DNA from: Actinoplanes derwentensis
GTDB lineage: Bacteria > Actinomycetota > Actinomycetes > Mycobacteriales > Micromonosporaceae
Reading direction: 5' to 3'
Assembly (NCBI RefSeq): GCF_900104725.1
Contig: NZ_LT629758.1
Coordinates: 1,736,001-1,800,000 of the forward strand
DNA length: 64,000 bases
Part shown: in pieces, positions 1 through 7,817 of the stretch
Numbering within the stretch: the stretch's first letter is position 1
How the letters are laid out: each line of letters starts with the position of its first letter
Translations under genes and position numbers: made by a program
Notes under the pieces: model-generated
What the model was told of the DNA's origin: nothing
Databases searched by the model: none
The model's input: only the letters and a program-made list of their open reading frames with translations

Positions 1-241
1 GTTCGACGGCGACGACATCCCCGAGCGCATGCAGTTCGAGCAGCTCCCGGTGGACATCGGGGAAGACGCCGGCGAAGCCGGCCACCGCCTGGGCGACCTG
101 ATCGCCGCGGAAACTCAGCGCGTTCGGAATGTCGTTGAACGACCCGTCCTCGGTGAACAGGGCGCGGAAGCCGGCACCGTCGAGGGCGTTCCCCTCCGCG
201 AGCCGGTAAGCCTCGCGAACGATCTCCTCGTTGCTCTTCAC
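1..241 (-). CDS. SnoaL-like / NTF2-fold protein, N-terminal part
   Basis: Only the first 80 codons are inside the window; the gene runs off the left edge. The visible protein begins MKSNEEIVREAYRLAEGNAL and continues with residues typical of SnoaL-like polyketide-cyclase/NTF2-fold proteins: a helix, then a loop with FTEDGSFNDIP, then a hydrophobic helix before PDVHRELLEL. The GTG start at 239-241 has a GGGAG ribosome-binding site about 9 bases upstream. It is divergent from the TetR gene at 327, which probably controls it. The substrate cannot be told; the family call rests on pattern only. Confidence 0.6.
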   Translation of the reverse strand, partial: MKSNEEIVREAYRLAEGNALDGAGFRALFTEDGSFNDIPNALSFRGDQVAQAVAGFAGVFPDVHRELLELHALGDVVAVE

Positions 242-292
242 GTCTGCTTCTCCCGGGGCTCGATGTCTGTCGTGGGCAAAGCTAGCTCGTTT

Positions 293-308
293 TTGACTAA
301 ATGGTCAA
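293..308. promoter_or_regulatory. TetR-type operator dyad
   Basis: TTGAC-TAAATG-GTCAA is a 16-bp inverted repeat lying between the SnoaL-like gene and the TetR gene, 18 bases before the TetR start. Position and symmetry suggest the autoregulatory operator of the adjacent TetR protein, which would also cover the divergent promoter. Confidence 0.55.
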
Positions 309-326
309 TAACGTAGGCTGGCTCAC

Positions 327-914
327 ATGGCACGTCCCCGGAAGTTCGTCGAGAGTGATGTCGTCAGCAGCGCCGGTGAGGTGTTCGCTGTGCACGGCCT
401 CGCCGCCGCGACACTCGACGACCTGGTGCGGGCGACCGGTCTGGGGAAGCAGAGCCTGTACAACGCGTTCGGCGGAAAACGGGAACTGTTCCTCCGGGCG
501 CTCTCCGAGGACCGGGAGGAGGCGGCGCGGGCCGTCTCGGAAGCCCTCGGCCACGGCGACGCGCTGCCGCTGGAACGGATCCGGGGCCACATGCTCCTGA
601 TGGCGATCGATTTCAGCCACAGCGATCGGCGGGTCTCGCTCACCACCCGGGCACTGGTCGAGTCGACCGGCGAGGACGACGCGCTCTCCACCGCCACCAG
701 AGCCGGCATCGACCAGCTCGCCGGGATCTACGCCCAGTGCCTGGAACACGCGCGGGAGAACGGCGACCTCCCGGCGGACGCGAACGTGCCGTCGCTGGCG
801 ATGTACTTCGTCGCCATCACCCGTGGAATGGAACTGCTCGGCCGTGCCGGTGTCGGCCGCGCCGCCCTCACCGCGGTCGCCCTCGACGCGCTGCGCGTGC
901 TCCGCGCCCCATGA
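327..914 (+). CDS. TetR/AcrR family transcriptional regulator
   Basis: The 195-residue protein has the usual TetR length and layout: an N-terminal three-helix DNA-binding domain (residues 5-55, with TLDDLVRATGLGKQSLYNAF as helix-turn-helix) followed by an all-helical ligand domain. It is divergent from the SnoaL-like gene, with a dyad operator between them, and its stop overlaps the start of the next gene (ATGA), so the two are probably co-translated. Local repressor is the likely role; the ligand is unknown. Confidence 0.85.
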   Translation: MARPRKFVESDVVSSAGEVFAVHGLAAATLDDLVRATGLGKQSLYNAFGGKRELFLRALSEDREEAARAVSEALGHGDALPLERIRGHMLLMAIDFSHSDRRVSLTTRALVESTGEDDALSTATRAGIDQLAGIYAQCLEHARENGDLPADANVPSLAMYFVAITRGMELLGRAGVGRAALTAVALDALRVLRAP

Positions 915-1420
915 CCAGGCTGATCCTGCTCAACGGGCCGCCGGCGTGCGGCAAGTCGACGATTGCCCGGCTGTTCGTGGAGCGCCATCCGCTCGCGCTG
1001 ACCCTGGACATCGACCGGATCCGGGACCTGATCGGCGGCTGGCGCGACCAGGCCGGCCCGGCTGGGCTGCTGGCCCGCGACATCGCCCTGGCCGCCGCCC
1101 GGACCCACCTGACCAGCGGGTACGACGTCGTAGTGCCGCAACTGCTGGCCCGCCCGCAGTTCATCGAGCGGGCCGAAGCGCTCGCCGCCGAACTGGGCTG
1201 CCCGTTTCACGAGGTGGTCCTGATGGACGGCCGGGAGAACGCGCTCCGGCGCTGCGCCGTCCGCGACGGCGAGGTTCCCGCCGAGATCGGTGCCTTCTAC
1301 GACCGGCTGGTGGCCCTGATGGCGACCCGCCCGGCCGTGCGTTTCGTGCACAGCCGGGAAGGCGAGATCGAACAGACCTATCAGGACTTCCTAGCCGTGC
1401 TCGGCGGCGGCCTGCCGTAG
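911..1420 (+). CDS. P-loop kinase-like protein (AAA/zeta-toxin-type ATPase fold)
   Basis: The start ATG at 911 overlaps the TetR stop by 4 bases. The 169-residue product has a clean Walker A motif, GPPACGKS at residues 9-16, then LDIDRIRDLIGGW, resembling the small kinases that phosphorylate sugars, nucleotides or antibiotics. A later LMDGRENALRR and a C-terminal helix fit the lid and adenine-binding parts of such kinases. Substrate is unknown. Coupling to a TetR gene may hint at drug or metabolite modification, but this is only inference. Confidence 0.7.
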   Translation: MTRLILLNGPPACGKSTIARLFVERHPLALTLDIDRIRDLIGGWRDQAGPAGLLARDIALAAARTHLTSGYDVVVPQLLARPQFIERAEALAAELGCPFHEVVLMDGRENALRRCAVRDGEVPAEIGAFYDRLVALMATRPAVRFVHSREGEIEQTYQDFLAVLGGGLP

Positions 1421-1434
1421 GTCGATCTCCTCGA

Positions 1435-2331
1435 TCATCTCGCGAGCCGTCTCCTGGTCAGCTTCCGGTCGCGGTCTGCCGGGAGTGTGCTCAGGAACGC
1501 CGCCACGGCCGGGTGGCTGGCGGCGCCCCGGCGGAAGGCGACCCTGGTACGTCGGCGGGTCGGCAACGGCAGCAGCGTCACCCCGGCAGGCAGCCGGCCG
1601 GTCGCGAGCTGTGGCACCATCGCGACACCCTGACCGGCGGCGACCAGGGCCAGGACGGTTCCGAAGTCGTCCACCCGATGCCGGCCGCGCGGGGCGAACC
1701 CGGCCGCCCGGCAGATCTGCAGGGTCGCGGTGTGGCAGAGCGTTCCCGGGGTGGCCAGGATCCAGTTCGCGTCGCGGTGATCGGACAGATCGGTGCCCGG
1801 GCCGGTGCCGGCGAGATGGACCGCCTCGTCGAGCATCGGGACACTGTCCAGCCCCGGATCCCACTGCTGCGGCACCACGTCGTAGTCCTGGATCAGTCCG
1901 ACGTCCAGCCGCCGGTCCAGCAGCGCGGCGGGCACTGCGGCCGGATCGATCTCGGTCACCATCAGGTCCAGGGCGGGGTGTCGTTCGCCCAAGGTGACCA
2001 GCGCCGGGGTGAGCAGGGTGCTGATCGCACTGGGGAAGGCGCCGATCCGCAGTTCGCCGGACGGCCCGGAACTCGCGGCGGCGAGCGCGGCCTCGGTGCG
2101 TTCCAGCGCGGCCAGCACGGTTTCGGCGTGTGTCACCAGGACGCGTCCGGCGCCGGTCAGGGTGACGCGGCGGCCGGTGCGTTCCAGCAGCGCGGTGCCG
2201 GCTTCGCGTTCCAGCGCGGACAACTGCTGGGAGACCGCGGACGGGGTGTAGGTGTGGGTCTCGGCGACGGCGGCGATCGTGCCGAGGCGGGACAGGTCGC
2301 AGAGCAGACGCAAGCGGCGTACGTCGAGCAT
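1435..2331 (-). CDS. LysR family transcriptional regulator
   Basis: A 298-residue LysR-type regulator. Residues 1-60 form the winged helix-turn-helix (GTIAAVAETHTYTPSAVSQQ followed by LEREAGTALLERTGRRVTLT), and residues 90-290 match the periplasmic-binding-like effector domain. It is divergent from the dihydrodipicolinate synthase-like gene at 2402, its probable target. A second LysR at 3206 has the same relation to an EamA exporter, and the two promoter regions share a decamer. Confidence 0.9.
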   Translation of the reverse strand: MLDVRRLRLLCDLSRLGTIAAVAETHTYTPSAVSQQLSALEREAGTALLERTGRRVTLTGAGRVLVTHAETVLAALERTEAALAAASSGPSGELRIGAFPSAISTLLTPALVTLGERHPALDLMVTEIDPAAVPAALLDRRLDVGLIQDYDVVPQQWDPGLDSVPMLDEAVHLAGTGPGTDLSDHRDANWILATPGTLCHTATLQICRAAGFAPRGRHRVDDFGTVLALVAAGQGVAMVPQLATGRLPAGVTLLPLPTRRRTRVAFRRGAASHPAVAAFLSTLPADRDRKLTRRRLAR

Positions 2332-2364
2332 CAGTTCAGCTTACGGAGGTCCGCAGGAACGTGA

Positions 2365-2374
2365 ACTGGACCTG
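2365..2374 (+). promoter_or_regulatory. Shared decamer ACTGGACCTG upstream of the aldolase gene
   Basis: ACTGGACCTG ends 27 bases before the ATG at 2402. The same 10 bases end 28 bases before the ATG at 4197, the other LysR-divergent target. The matched spacing suggests a promoter element or regulator half-site used by both gene pairs. Confidence 0.4.
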
Positions 2375-2401
2375 ATGCTCGGCAGCGCCGAGGCTTGTCG
2401 C

Positions 2402-3268
2402 ATGGCATTGAACGGAATCCTCGTACCGCTGATCACGCCCTTCGACACCGACGGCAAGGTGGCCCTCGACGCCCTGGAACGTCTGGCCCACCAGGTCCTC
2501 GACGACGGCGCGGCCGGCCTCGTCGCGCTGGGCACGACGGGGGAGCCGGGCTCGCTCGACCCGTTCGAGCAGGAGGCGGTGGTCGGCGTGGCCGCGACGG
2601 TCAGCCGGGAACACGGCACACCACTGCTGGTCGGAGCCCGCCCCGACCTCGCGGCGTTGCCGGGGGTGACGGCAGCGCTGAGCACGGTTCCGGCGTTCGT
2701 CCGGCCGGGTGAGGCCGGGGTGATCGCGCACTTCGAAGCGCTCGCCGCGACCATGCCGCTGGTGATCTATCACGTTCCCCATCGGACCGGGCAGGCCTTG
2801 TCGGCACAGACGCTGTTGCGGCTGGCCGGGATCCCCGGGGTGATCGGTATGAAGTATGCGACCGGGGTGATCGACGACGCGACAGTGGCCCTGGTCGCGG
2901 GCATGCCGGACGGGTTCGCGCTGCTCGGCGGCGACGACGCGCTCCTCTCGCCGCTGCTCGCGATCGGTGCGCACGGCGGCGTCTCGGCCTCGGCGCACGT
3001 GGACACCCGGTCGTTCGTGGACCTCGCCACCGCCTGGCACTCGGGAGATCATTCGCGGGCACGGGCTCTCGGCAACCGGCTCGCCGGGCTGTCCCGGGCA
3101 CTGTTCGCCGAACCCAACCCCACCGTGATCAAGGGGGTGCTGCACGAGCAGGGCCGGATCCCGACCCCGGCGGTGCGGCTGCCCCTGCTCGCGGCGAGCC
3201 CGGAGTCAGTGCGCCACGGCTCGGGCCTGGGCGGTGACGGCGGTCAGGAACGCGGTCAGCGCTGGTGA
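2402..3268 (+). CDS. Dihydrodipicolinate synthase/N-acetylneuraminate lyase family aldolase
   Basis: The 288-residue product belongs to the DapA-type class I aldolases. GTTGEPGSL (residues 44-52) corresponds to the pyruvate-carboxylate loop, Tyr123 in VIYHVPHRTG is the proton relay, and Lys151 in IGMKYATG is the Schiff-base lysine. Start chosen at ATG 2402 because homology starts there. The last ~20 residues overlap the converging LysR gene by 63 bases. DapA itself is normally with lysine genes, so this regulator-linked copy may act on another pyruvate-derived substrate. Confidence 0.8.
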   Translation: MALNGILVPLITPFDTDGKVALDALERLAHQVLDDGAAGLVALGTTGEPGSLDPFEQEAVVGVAATVSREHGTPLLVGARPDLAALPGVTAALSTVPAFVRPGEAGVIAHFEALAATMPLVIYHVPHRTGQALSAQTLLRLAGIPGVIGMKYATGVIDDATVALVAGMPDGFALLGGDDALLSPLLAIGAHGGVSASAHVDTRSFVDLATAWHSGDHSRARALGNRLAGLSRALFAEPNPTVIKGVLHEQGRIPTPAVRLPLLAASPESVRHGSGLGGDGGQERGQRW

Positions 3269-4129
3269 CGGTGGAGCGTCGCGGGTCACCGCGAACAGGC
3301 GGCGGCCCAGCACCGATTCGGCGGCTTCGCGGTAGGCGAGGGCCGGTTCGGGTGGCGGCAGGGTGATCCGGGGCAGGAGGGCGACGGCGCCGGTCAGACG
3401 GACCAGCTCCAGCTGTACGTCGGCGTCGTTGGAGTGGTGCCGCAGATCCGGGTCGAACCCACCGAGTGCCCGGCAGGTCCCGACGACCATCGCGTGATGG
3501 CCGGTGCCCTCGTGCGACGACACCCACGCCTCAGCGCGCAGAGCCGCCAGCGACACCGGGCCGCCCGCCAACGCCAGCGGATGCGCCGACGGCAGCACCA
3601 GCCGGGACGGCTCGGACAGCAGCGGCACGAAACGCAGCCCGTCCGGTCGCGGGCGGGGATGGCCGTCGTACTCGTCGCTGATCACCAGGTCCACCGCACC
3701 CAGCCTTAGACCCGGTAACGCCTGCTCCAGCTCCAGTTCGGCGACCTCCAAGCGAACACCCGGATGCTCGGCCGTCACCCGTGCCACCGCCGGGACCAGC
3801 AGCCGCCGGGCCGCCGACTGGAGACCACCCGCGCGGACCGTCCCCCGGATCTCGCCACCGAGCGCCGCCAGAGCCGCCAGATCGGAGGTCGCCGCCTCCG
3901 CCGCGGCCAGCAGGATCCGCGCGTGCCGGGCCAGCACCCGCCCGGCGTCGGTGAGCCGGACTCCCCGGCCCGCCTTCTCCAGCAGAACCGTCCCGACCTC
4001 TTTCTCCAGCACGGTGAGCTGCTGCGACACGGCTGACGGGCTGTAGCCGAGGGCGGCGGCCACCGCGCCCAGGGTGCCCCGCTCCTCGAACTCCCGCAGG
4101 AAACGCAGCCGCCGCAGATCCATGCACAA
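3206..4129 (-). CDS. LysR family transcriptional regulator
   Basis: A 307-residue LysR regulator with an N-terminal helix-turn-helix (GAVAAALGYSPSAVSQQLTV, then LEKEVGTVLLEKAGRGVRLT) and a C-terminal effector-binding domain. An alternative ATG lies two codons in (4123). It is divergent from the EamA exporter gene, the probable target, and its 3' end overlaps the aldolase gene tail to tail. It resembles the LysR at 1435 in its first 60 residues, so the two may be old paralogues. Confidence 0.9.
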   Translation of the reverse strand: MCMDLRRLRFLREFEERGTLGAVAAALGYSPSAVSQQLTVLEKEVGTVLLEKAGRGVRLTDAGRVLARHARILLAAAEAATSDLAALAALGGEIRGTVRAGGLQSAARRLLVPAVARVTAEHPGVRLEVAELELEQALPGLRLGAVDLVISDEYDGHPRPRPDGLRFVPLLSEPSRLVLPSAHPLALAGGPVSLAALRAEAWVSSHEGTGHHAMVVGTCRALGGFDPDLRHHSNDADVQLELVRLTGAVALLPRITLPPPEPALAYREAAESVLGRRLFAVTRDAPPSPALTAFLTAVTAQARAVAH

Positions 4130-4158
4130 ACCCTAACCAGTCAACTCCAAAAACCATC

Positions 4159-4168
4159 ACTGGACCTG
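4159..4168 (+). promoter_or_regulatory. Shared decamer ACTGGACCTG upstream of the EamA gene
   Basis: Second copy of the decamer seen at 2365-2374, here ending 28 bases before ATG 4197, in the divergent spacer between LysR and EamA genes. Neither target gene has a clear ribosome-binding site. Confidence 0.4.
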
Positions 4169-4196
4169 TACGGTTCGGCGTTCGATGCTCGTACCC

Positions 4197-5120
4197 ATGG
4201 GTCCGTTGCTCTGTCTGTTCTCCGCCGCCTGCTTCGGGGCGATGGCTGTCTTCGGCAAGTACGCCTACCAGGCCGGAGTCACCCCGCCGACCCTGCTGCT
4301 GATCCGGTTCACCCTGGCCGCGGTGCTGCTGGGACTGTTCCTGCCGTTCGCCACGACCCGGCCGGCCCGGGTGCCAGGGCGGGTTCTGGCGATCGCACTC
4401 GGGCTGGGCGCCATCGGGTACGCCACCCAGGCGAGCCTCTACTTCGCCGCGCTGACAGTGATGGACGCTTCCCCGCTGGCGCTGATCCTCTACACGTATC
4501 CGCTGATGGTGACCGTCGCCGCCGTCCTGCTCGGCCGGGATCGCCTGACCCCCGCCCGGGGCGTGGCCCTGATCGCGGCCACCGGCGGAACACTGTTGGT
4601 GCTGCTCGGATCCGGCGCCGCGTCGTTCCACCCGCTCGGGGTGGCCCTGGGAATCGGATCGGCGCTCACCTACACGGTGTACATCCTGGTCTCCGACCGG
4701 GTGGTGCGGGAACTGCCGCCGCTGCTGCTGGCCACGCTGGTGATGGCCGGTGCGGCGGTGGCCCTGGCCGGCCGGTCGGCGGCGACCGGCGGCCCCGACC
4801 TGAACTTCGCCCCGGCCGGCTGGCTGTGGCTGGCGTGCATCGCGGTGGTGTCCACGGTGCTGGCGATGCTGACGTTCTTCGCCGGGCTGCGCCGCACCGG
4901 TCCGTCGACGGCGGCCATCCTGTCCACCTTCGAACCGGTGGTCACCGCGGCCCTGGCCACCCTGCTGCTGGGCGAGTCCCTGTCGCCGCTCCAACTGGTG
5001 GGCGGTGCCCTGGTGCTGATCTCGGCCATGAGTCTCGGCTCGGCCGGTGCCGCCGCCCGCGGTGCGCCTCAGCCGGCCGGTGGCGGTGGGTCAGAGCACC
5101 AGCTTCATCCGCGGGGCTGA
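4197..5120 (+). CDS. EamA/DMT family transporter
   Basis: The protein (about 307 residues) has ten predicted hydrophobic helices arranged as two five-helix halves, the EamA layout: helices from GPLLCLFSAACFGAMAVF at the start to LVGGALVLISAMSLGS near the end, and the usual Glu/Pro in STFEPVVTA. It probably exports an amino acid or other small metabolite through the inner membrane. Another ATG at 4185 would add four residues; I prefer 4197 because its spacing to the upstream decamer matches that of the aldolase gene. Confidence 0.85.
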   Translation: MGPLLCLFSAACFGAMAVFGKYAYQAGVTPPTLLLIRFTLAAVLLGLFLPFATTRPARVPGRVLAIALGLGAIGYATQASLYFAALTVMDASPLALILYTYPLMVTVAAVLLGRDRLTPARGVALIAATGGTLLVLLGSGAASFHPLGVALGIGSALTYTVYILVSDRVVRELPPLLLATLVMAGAAVALAGRSAATGGPDLNFAPAGWLWLACIAVVSTVLAMLTFFAGLRRTGPSTAAILSTFEPVVTAALATLLLGESLSPLQLVGGALVLISAMSLGSAGAAARGAPQPAGGGGSEHQLHPRG

Positions 5121-5561
5121 GGTCATCGTGAAACCCAGCTTCGCGTAGAGCGGCAGGGCCGCCGGGGTGGCGCTCAGGTCGACGCGGTCGGCGGCGACCG
5201 AGCGGGCCCAGGCCAGCACGTCGAGGACGAGCGTGGTCGCGAAGCCGTGGCCACGGTGCTCGGCCAGGGTGATCACGTTCATCAAGCGGACGGTGCGGCC
5301 CTTGGCGCAGTACGGGTTCGGCACGCCGAGTTCCAGGGTGCCGATCGCGGTGGCGACGATCGCGCCGTCGACTTCGATCACCGGGAACCGGGCGTTGTCC
5401 GCGTCGTCGACGAGCCGGGTGAACCACCCAGCCGCGTGCTGGCGCCACGGTTCGTTCGTGGTAGCCGCGACATCGCCGAACAGCAGCCCCCAGAGCCGGA
5501 CCAGGTCACCACAGTCCTGGGCGGTAGCAGCCCGCAGGCGACCGTTGACAATCCTTGACAC
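5091..5561 (-). CDS. GNAT family N-acetyltransferase
   Basis: A 156-residue single-domain GNAT. The acetyl-CoA loop is seen in VITLAEHRGHGFATTLVLDVL (residues 96-116, with the R-G-H-G variant of the Q/R-x-x-G-x-G/A signature), and the C-terminal YAKLGFTMTS matches motif B. The first half, with DCGDLVRLWGLLFGDVA, is typical of the substrate-binding helices. It overlaps the 3' end of the EamA gene by 30 bases tail to tail. The acceptor substrate is unknown. Confidence 0.85.
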   Translation of the reverse strand: MSRIVNGRLRAATAQDCGDLVRLWGLLFGDVAATTNEPWRQHAAGWFTRLVDDADNARFPVIEVDGAIVATAIGTLELGVPNPYCAKGRTVRLMNVITLAEHRGHGFATTLVLDVLAWARSVAADRVDLSATPAALPLYAKLGFTMTSAPRMKLVL

Positions 5562-5574
5562 GCCGCCATGTTGA

Positions 5575-5913
5575 CACGCCCCGCTTCCGGGCCTGCTGCG
5601 GGGGCGGTGCCACGGCGGTCAGGGCCGGCGGGATTCAGGGTTGGCGACGGGGAGGTCTGTGCTGGGGAGTGAACGGGCTACCGCATATGCCCGGTGGTCG
5701 CGGGGGGACCTTGCGCCGGGAACACCTTGCGGGGACGGGGCGGGACCGTTTTGTTGATCGTACGAAATGGGCATTTTTGCCTTGTGAGGTTACGAAGTTT
5801 GGCTTGGGTCAACGGAAAGCTTGGGTTTGATTGGCCTGGGCAACGGAATCCCTTGCGTTTGGGGGTAATGGCTACCATATTGAGCGAATGGCGTTCGGTG
5901 GATGAGGGTGGTC
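5575..5913. other. Intergenic region upstream of the agmatine operon
   Basis: About 340 bases without a gene between two start codons. The half nearer the operon is clearly poorer in GC than its surroundings and must carry the operon promoter. Two similar stretches, GGCTTGGGTCAACGG and GGCCTGGGCAACGG, follow each other here and could be binding sites; I see no known riboswitch. Confidence 0.4.
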
Positions 5914-6828
5914 ATGGAGCTGATCCGGGCGGCGACGTTCGACTCGCCCGCGCGTGTCGAGGAGCCGGTTCGGCCGTTGCTGCGGGTCGGGGTGGTGCAG
6001 CATCGGTGGCGTTCGGATCCGGCTGAGCTGCGGGAAGTGTTGTTCGGCGGGATTGCTCGGGCGGCTGCGGAAGGGGCTTCGGTGGTGTTTCTGCCGGAGT
6101 TGACGCTGTCGCGGTATCCGGCGTTCGAGGAGCCGGTCGGGAAGCCGGTCGATGCGGCTGAGGACCTGGTCGGTGGGCCTACCGTGGCGTTCGCTGCCGA
6201 GGCTGCCCGGCGGTACGGGATTCTGGTGCACGCGTCGTTGTATGAGAAGGTCGATCTGGGGGACGGCCTGGGATACAACACCGCGATATTGGTGGACGAG
6301 TCCGGAAATGTCGTTGCGAAGACTCGGAAGACGCATATTCCGGTTACCGAGGGCTACGTCGAGGACAAGTATTTCCGGCCCGGGCCGGCTGACGACGCCT
6401 ACCCGATCCACCGTGTCGGTGATGTCGCGTTCGGGCTGCCGACCTGCTGGGACGAATGGTTTCCGGAGGTCGCCCGCGCGTATGCGCTGGCCGGCGCCGA
6501 CATTCTGGCCTACCCGACTGCGATCGGCTCCGAACCCGACCATCCGGGGTTCGACACCCAGCCGCTGTGGCAGCAGGTCATCGTCGGGCACGCCATCGCC
6601 AACGGCCTCTTCATGATCGTCCCGAACCGGACCGGTGACGAGGGCGGCATCAGTTTCTACGGTTCGTCGTTCATCGCCGACCCGTACGGCCGGATCCTCG
6701 CCCGAGCACCCCGCGACGACGAAGCCGTGCTGGTCGCCGACCTCGACCTCGACCAGCGTAAAGACTGGCTGACGCTGTTCCCGTTCCTGCGGACCCGGCG
6801 CCCCGACACCTACGGTGGCCTGGCGTGA
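5914..6828 (+). CDS. aguB: N-carbamoylputrescine amidohydrolase (carbon-nitrogen hydrolase)
   Basis: A nitrilase-superfamily enzyme of 304 residues with the full catalytic triad: Glu62 in FLPELTLSRYP, Lys139 in KTRKTHIP and Cys178 in LPTCWDEWFPE. The sequence around the triad is that of AguB, which hydrolyses N-carbamoylputrescine to putrescine, CO2 and ammonia. ATG 5914 is preferred over ATG 5902 because GAGGGTGG sits just before it. The stop overlaps the start of the agmatine deiminase gene, and the amine oxidase follows, so the operon logic supports the function strongly. Confidence 0.88.
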   Translation: MELIRAATFDSPARVEEPVRPLLRVGVVQHRWRSDPAELREVLFGGIARAAAEGASVVFLPELTLSRYPAFEEPVGKPVDAAEDLVGGPTVAFAAEAARRYGILVHASLYEKVDLGDGLGYNTAILVDESGNVVAKTRKTHIPVTEGYVEDKYFRPGPADDAYPIHRVGDVAFGLPTCWDEWFPEVARAYALAGADILAYPTAIGSEPDHPGFDTQPLWQQVIVGHAIANGLFMIVPNRTGDEGGISFYGSSFIADPYGRILARAPRDDEAVLVADLDLDQRKDWLTLFPFLRTRRPDTYGGLA

Positions 6829-7817
6829 CGTGGCGGATGCCGGCCGAGACCGAGCCGCACACCTGCACCTGGATGGCCTGGCCGTCCTCGGGGTACACCG
6901 ACGGTGACGACGCCCGCGAGGCGTGGGCCTCGGTGGCCCTGGCGGTCGCCGAGTTCGAACCGGTCCGGATGGTCGTCGACCCGTCGGCCGTCAAGGACGC
7001 CCGCCGCTGGCTGGGTAACGCCGTCGAGTACTTCGAGGCGCCACTCGACGACGCCTGGATGCGTGACATCGGCCCCACCTTCGTCGTCGGCCCGGACGGC
7101 CTCGGTGCGGTGGACTGGGTGTTCAACGGCTGGGGCGGGCAGAGCTGGGCGACGTGGGAACGGGACGCGAGGATCGCCCGGCAGGTCGCCGAGTGGGCCG
7201 GTGCCACGATCATCGGCTCGGAGCTGGTCAACGAGGGCGGCGGCATTCACGTGGACGGCCAAGGCGCCGTGCTGGTGACCGAAACCGTTCAGCTTGATCC
7301 GGGTCGTAACCCGGGCTGGTCGAGAAATGACGTCGAGGCCGAGTTGTTTCGTACGCTCGGCGCTGACCGGGTGGTGTGGTTGCCGCGTGGCTTGACTCGT
7401 GACTATGCAGAGTTCGGGACGCGCGGCCATGTCGACATCGTGGCGACGTTCACCGCGCCGGGGGCCGTGCTGCTTCATCTCCAGACCAACCCGCGGCACC
7501 CGGATCACGCCGTGTATGACGCGATAAAAGCGGCATTCCCGGCGGGTTGGATCGTGGAAAACCTGCCGGCCCCCGAGAAGATCAACGACGCCACCGGGCC
7601 AGTTGATCATTCTTACGTCAATCACCTAGTCTGCAACGCCGGTGTCGTCGCCTGCACGTTCGACGATCCCCGGGACGCCGCGGCTCTGGACATCCTGGCC
7701 GCCGCCTATCCCGGCCGCCGGGTGATCGGCGTCGACGCCCGGGCGATCTTCGCCCGCGGAGGCGGCATCCATTGCATCACCCAGCAGGAACCCGCCGTAC
7801 CTGGAGGAAAACCGTGA
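6825..7817 (+). CDS. aguA: Agmatine deiminase
   Basis: A 330-residue member of the peptidylarginine-deiminase superfamily. Key features are the substrate Asp in WMRDIGPTF (Asp81), the NEGGGIHVDG loop, the catalytic His-Asp in TRGHVDIV, and the nucleophile Cys317 in GGGIHCITQQ near the C-terminus, where AguA places it. The enzyme turns agmatine into N-carbamoylputrescine and ammonia. It begins with GTG in a GTGA overlap with aguB and ends in a GTGA overlap with the oxidase gene, so the three are translated as a unit. Confidence 0.9.
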   Translation: MTWRMPAETEPHTCTWMAWPSSGYTDGDDAREAWASVALAVAEFEPVRMVVDPSAVKDARRWLGNAVEYFEAPLDDAWMRDIGPTFVVGPDGLGAVDWVFNGWGGQSWATWERDARIARQVAEWAGATIIGSELVNEGGGIHVDGQGAVLVTETVQLDPGRNPGWSRNDVEAELFRTLGADRVVWLPRGLTRDYAEFGTRGHVDIVATFTAPGAVLLHLQTNPRHPDHAVYDAIKAAFPAGWIVENLPAPEKINDATGPVDHSYVNHLVCNAGVVACTFDDPRDAAALDILAAAYPGRRVIGVDARAIFARGGGIHCITQQEPAVPGGKP

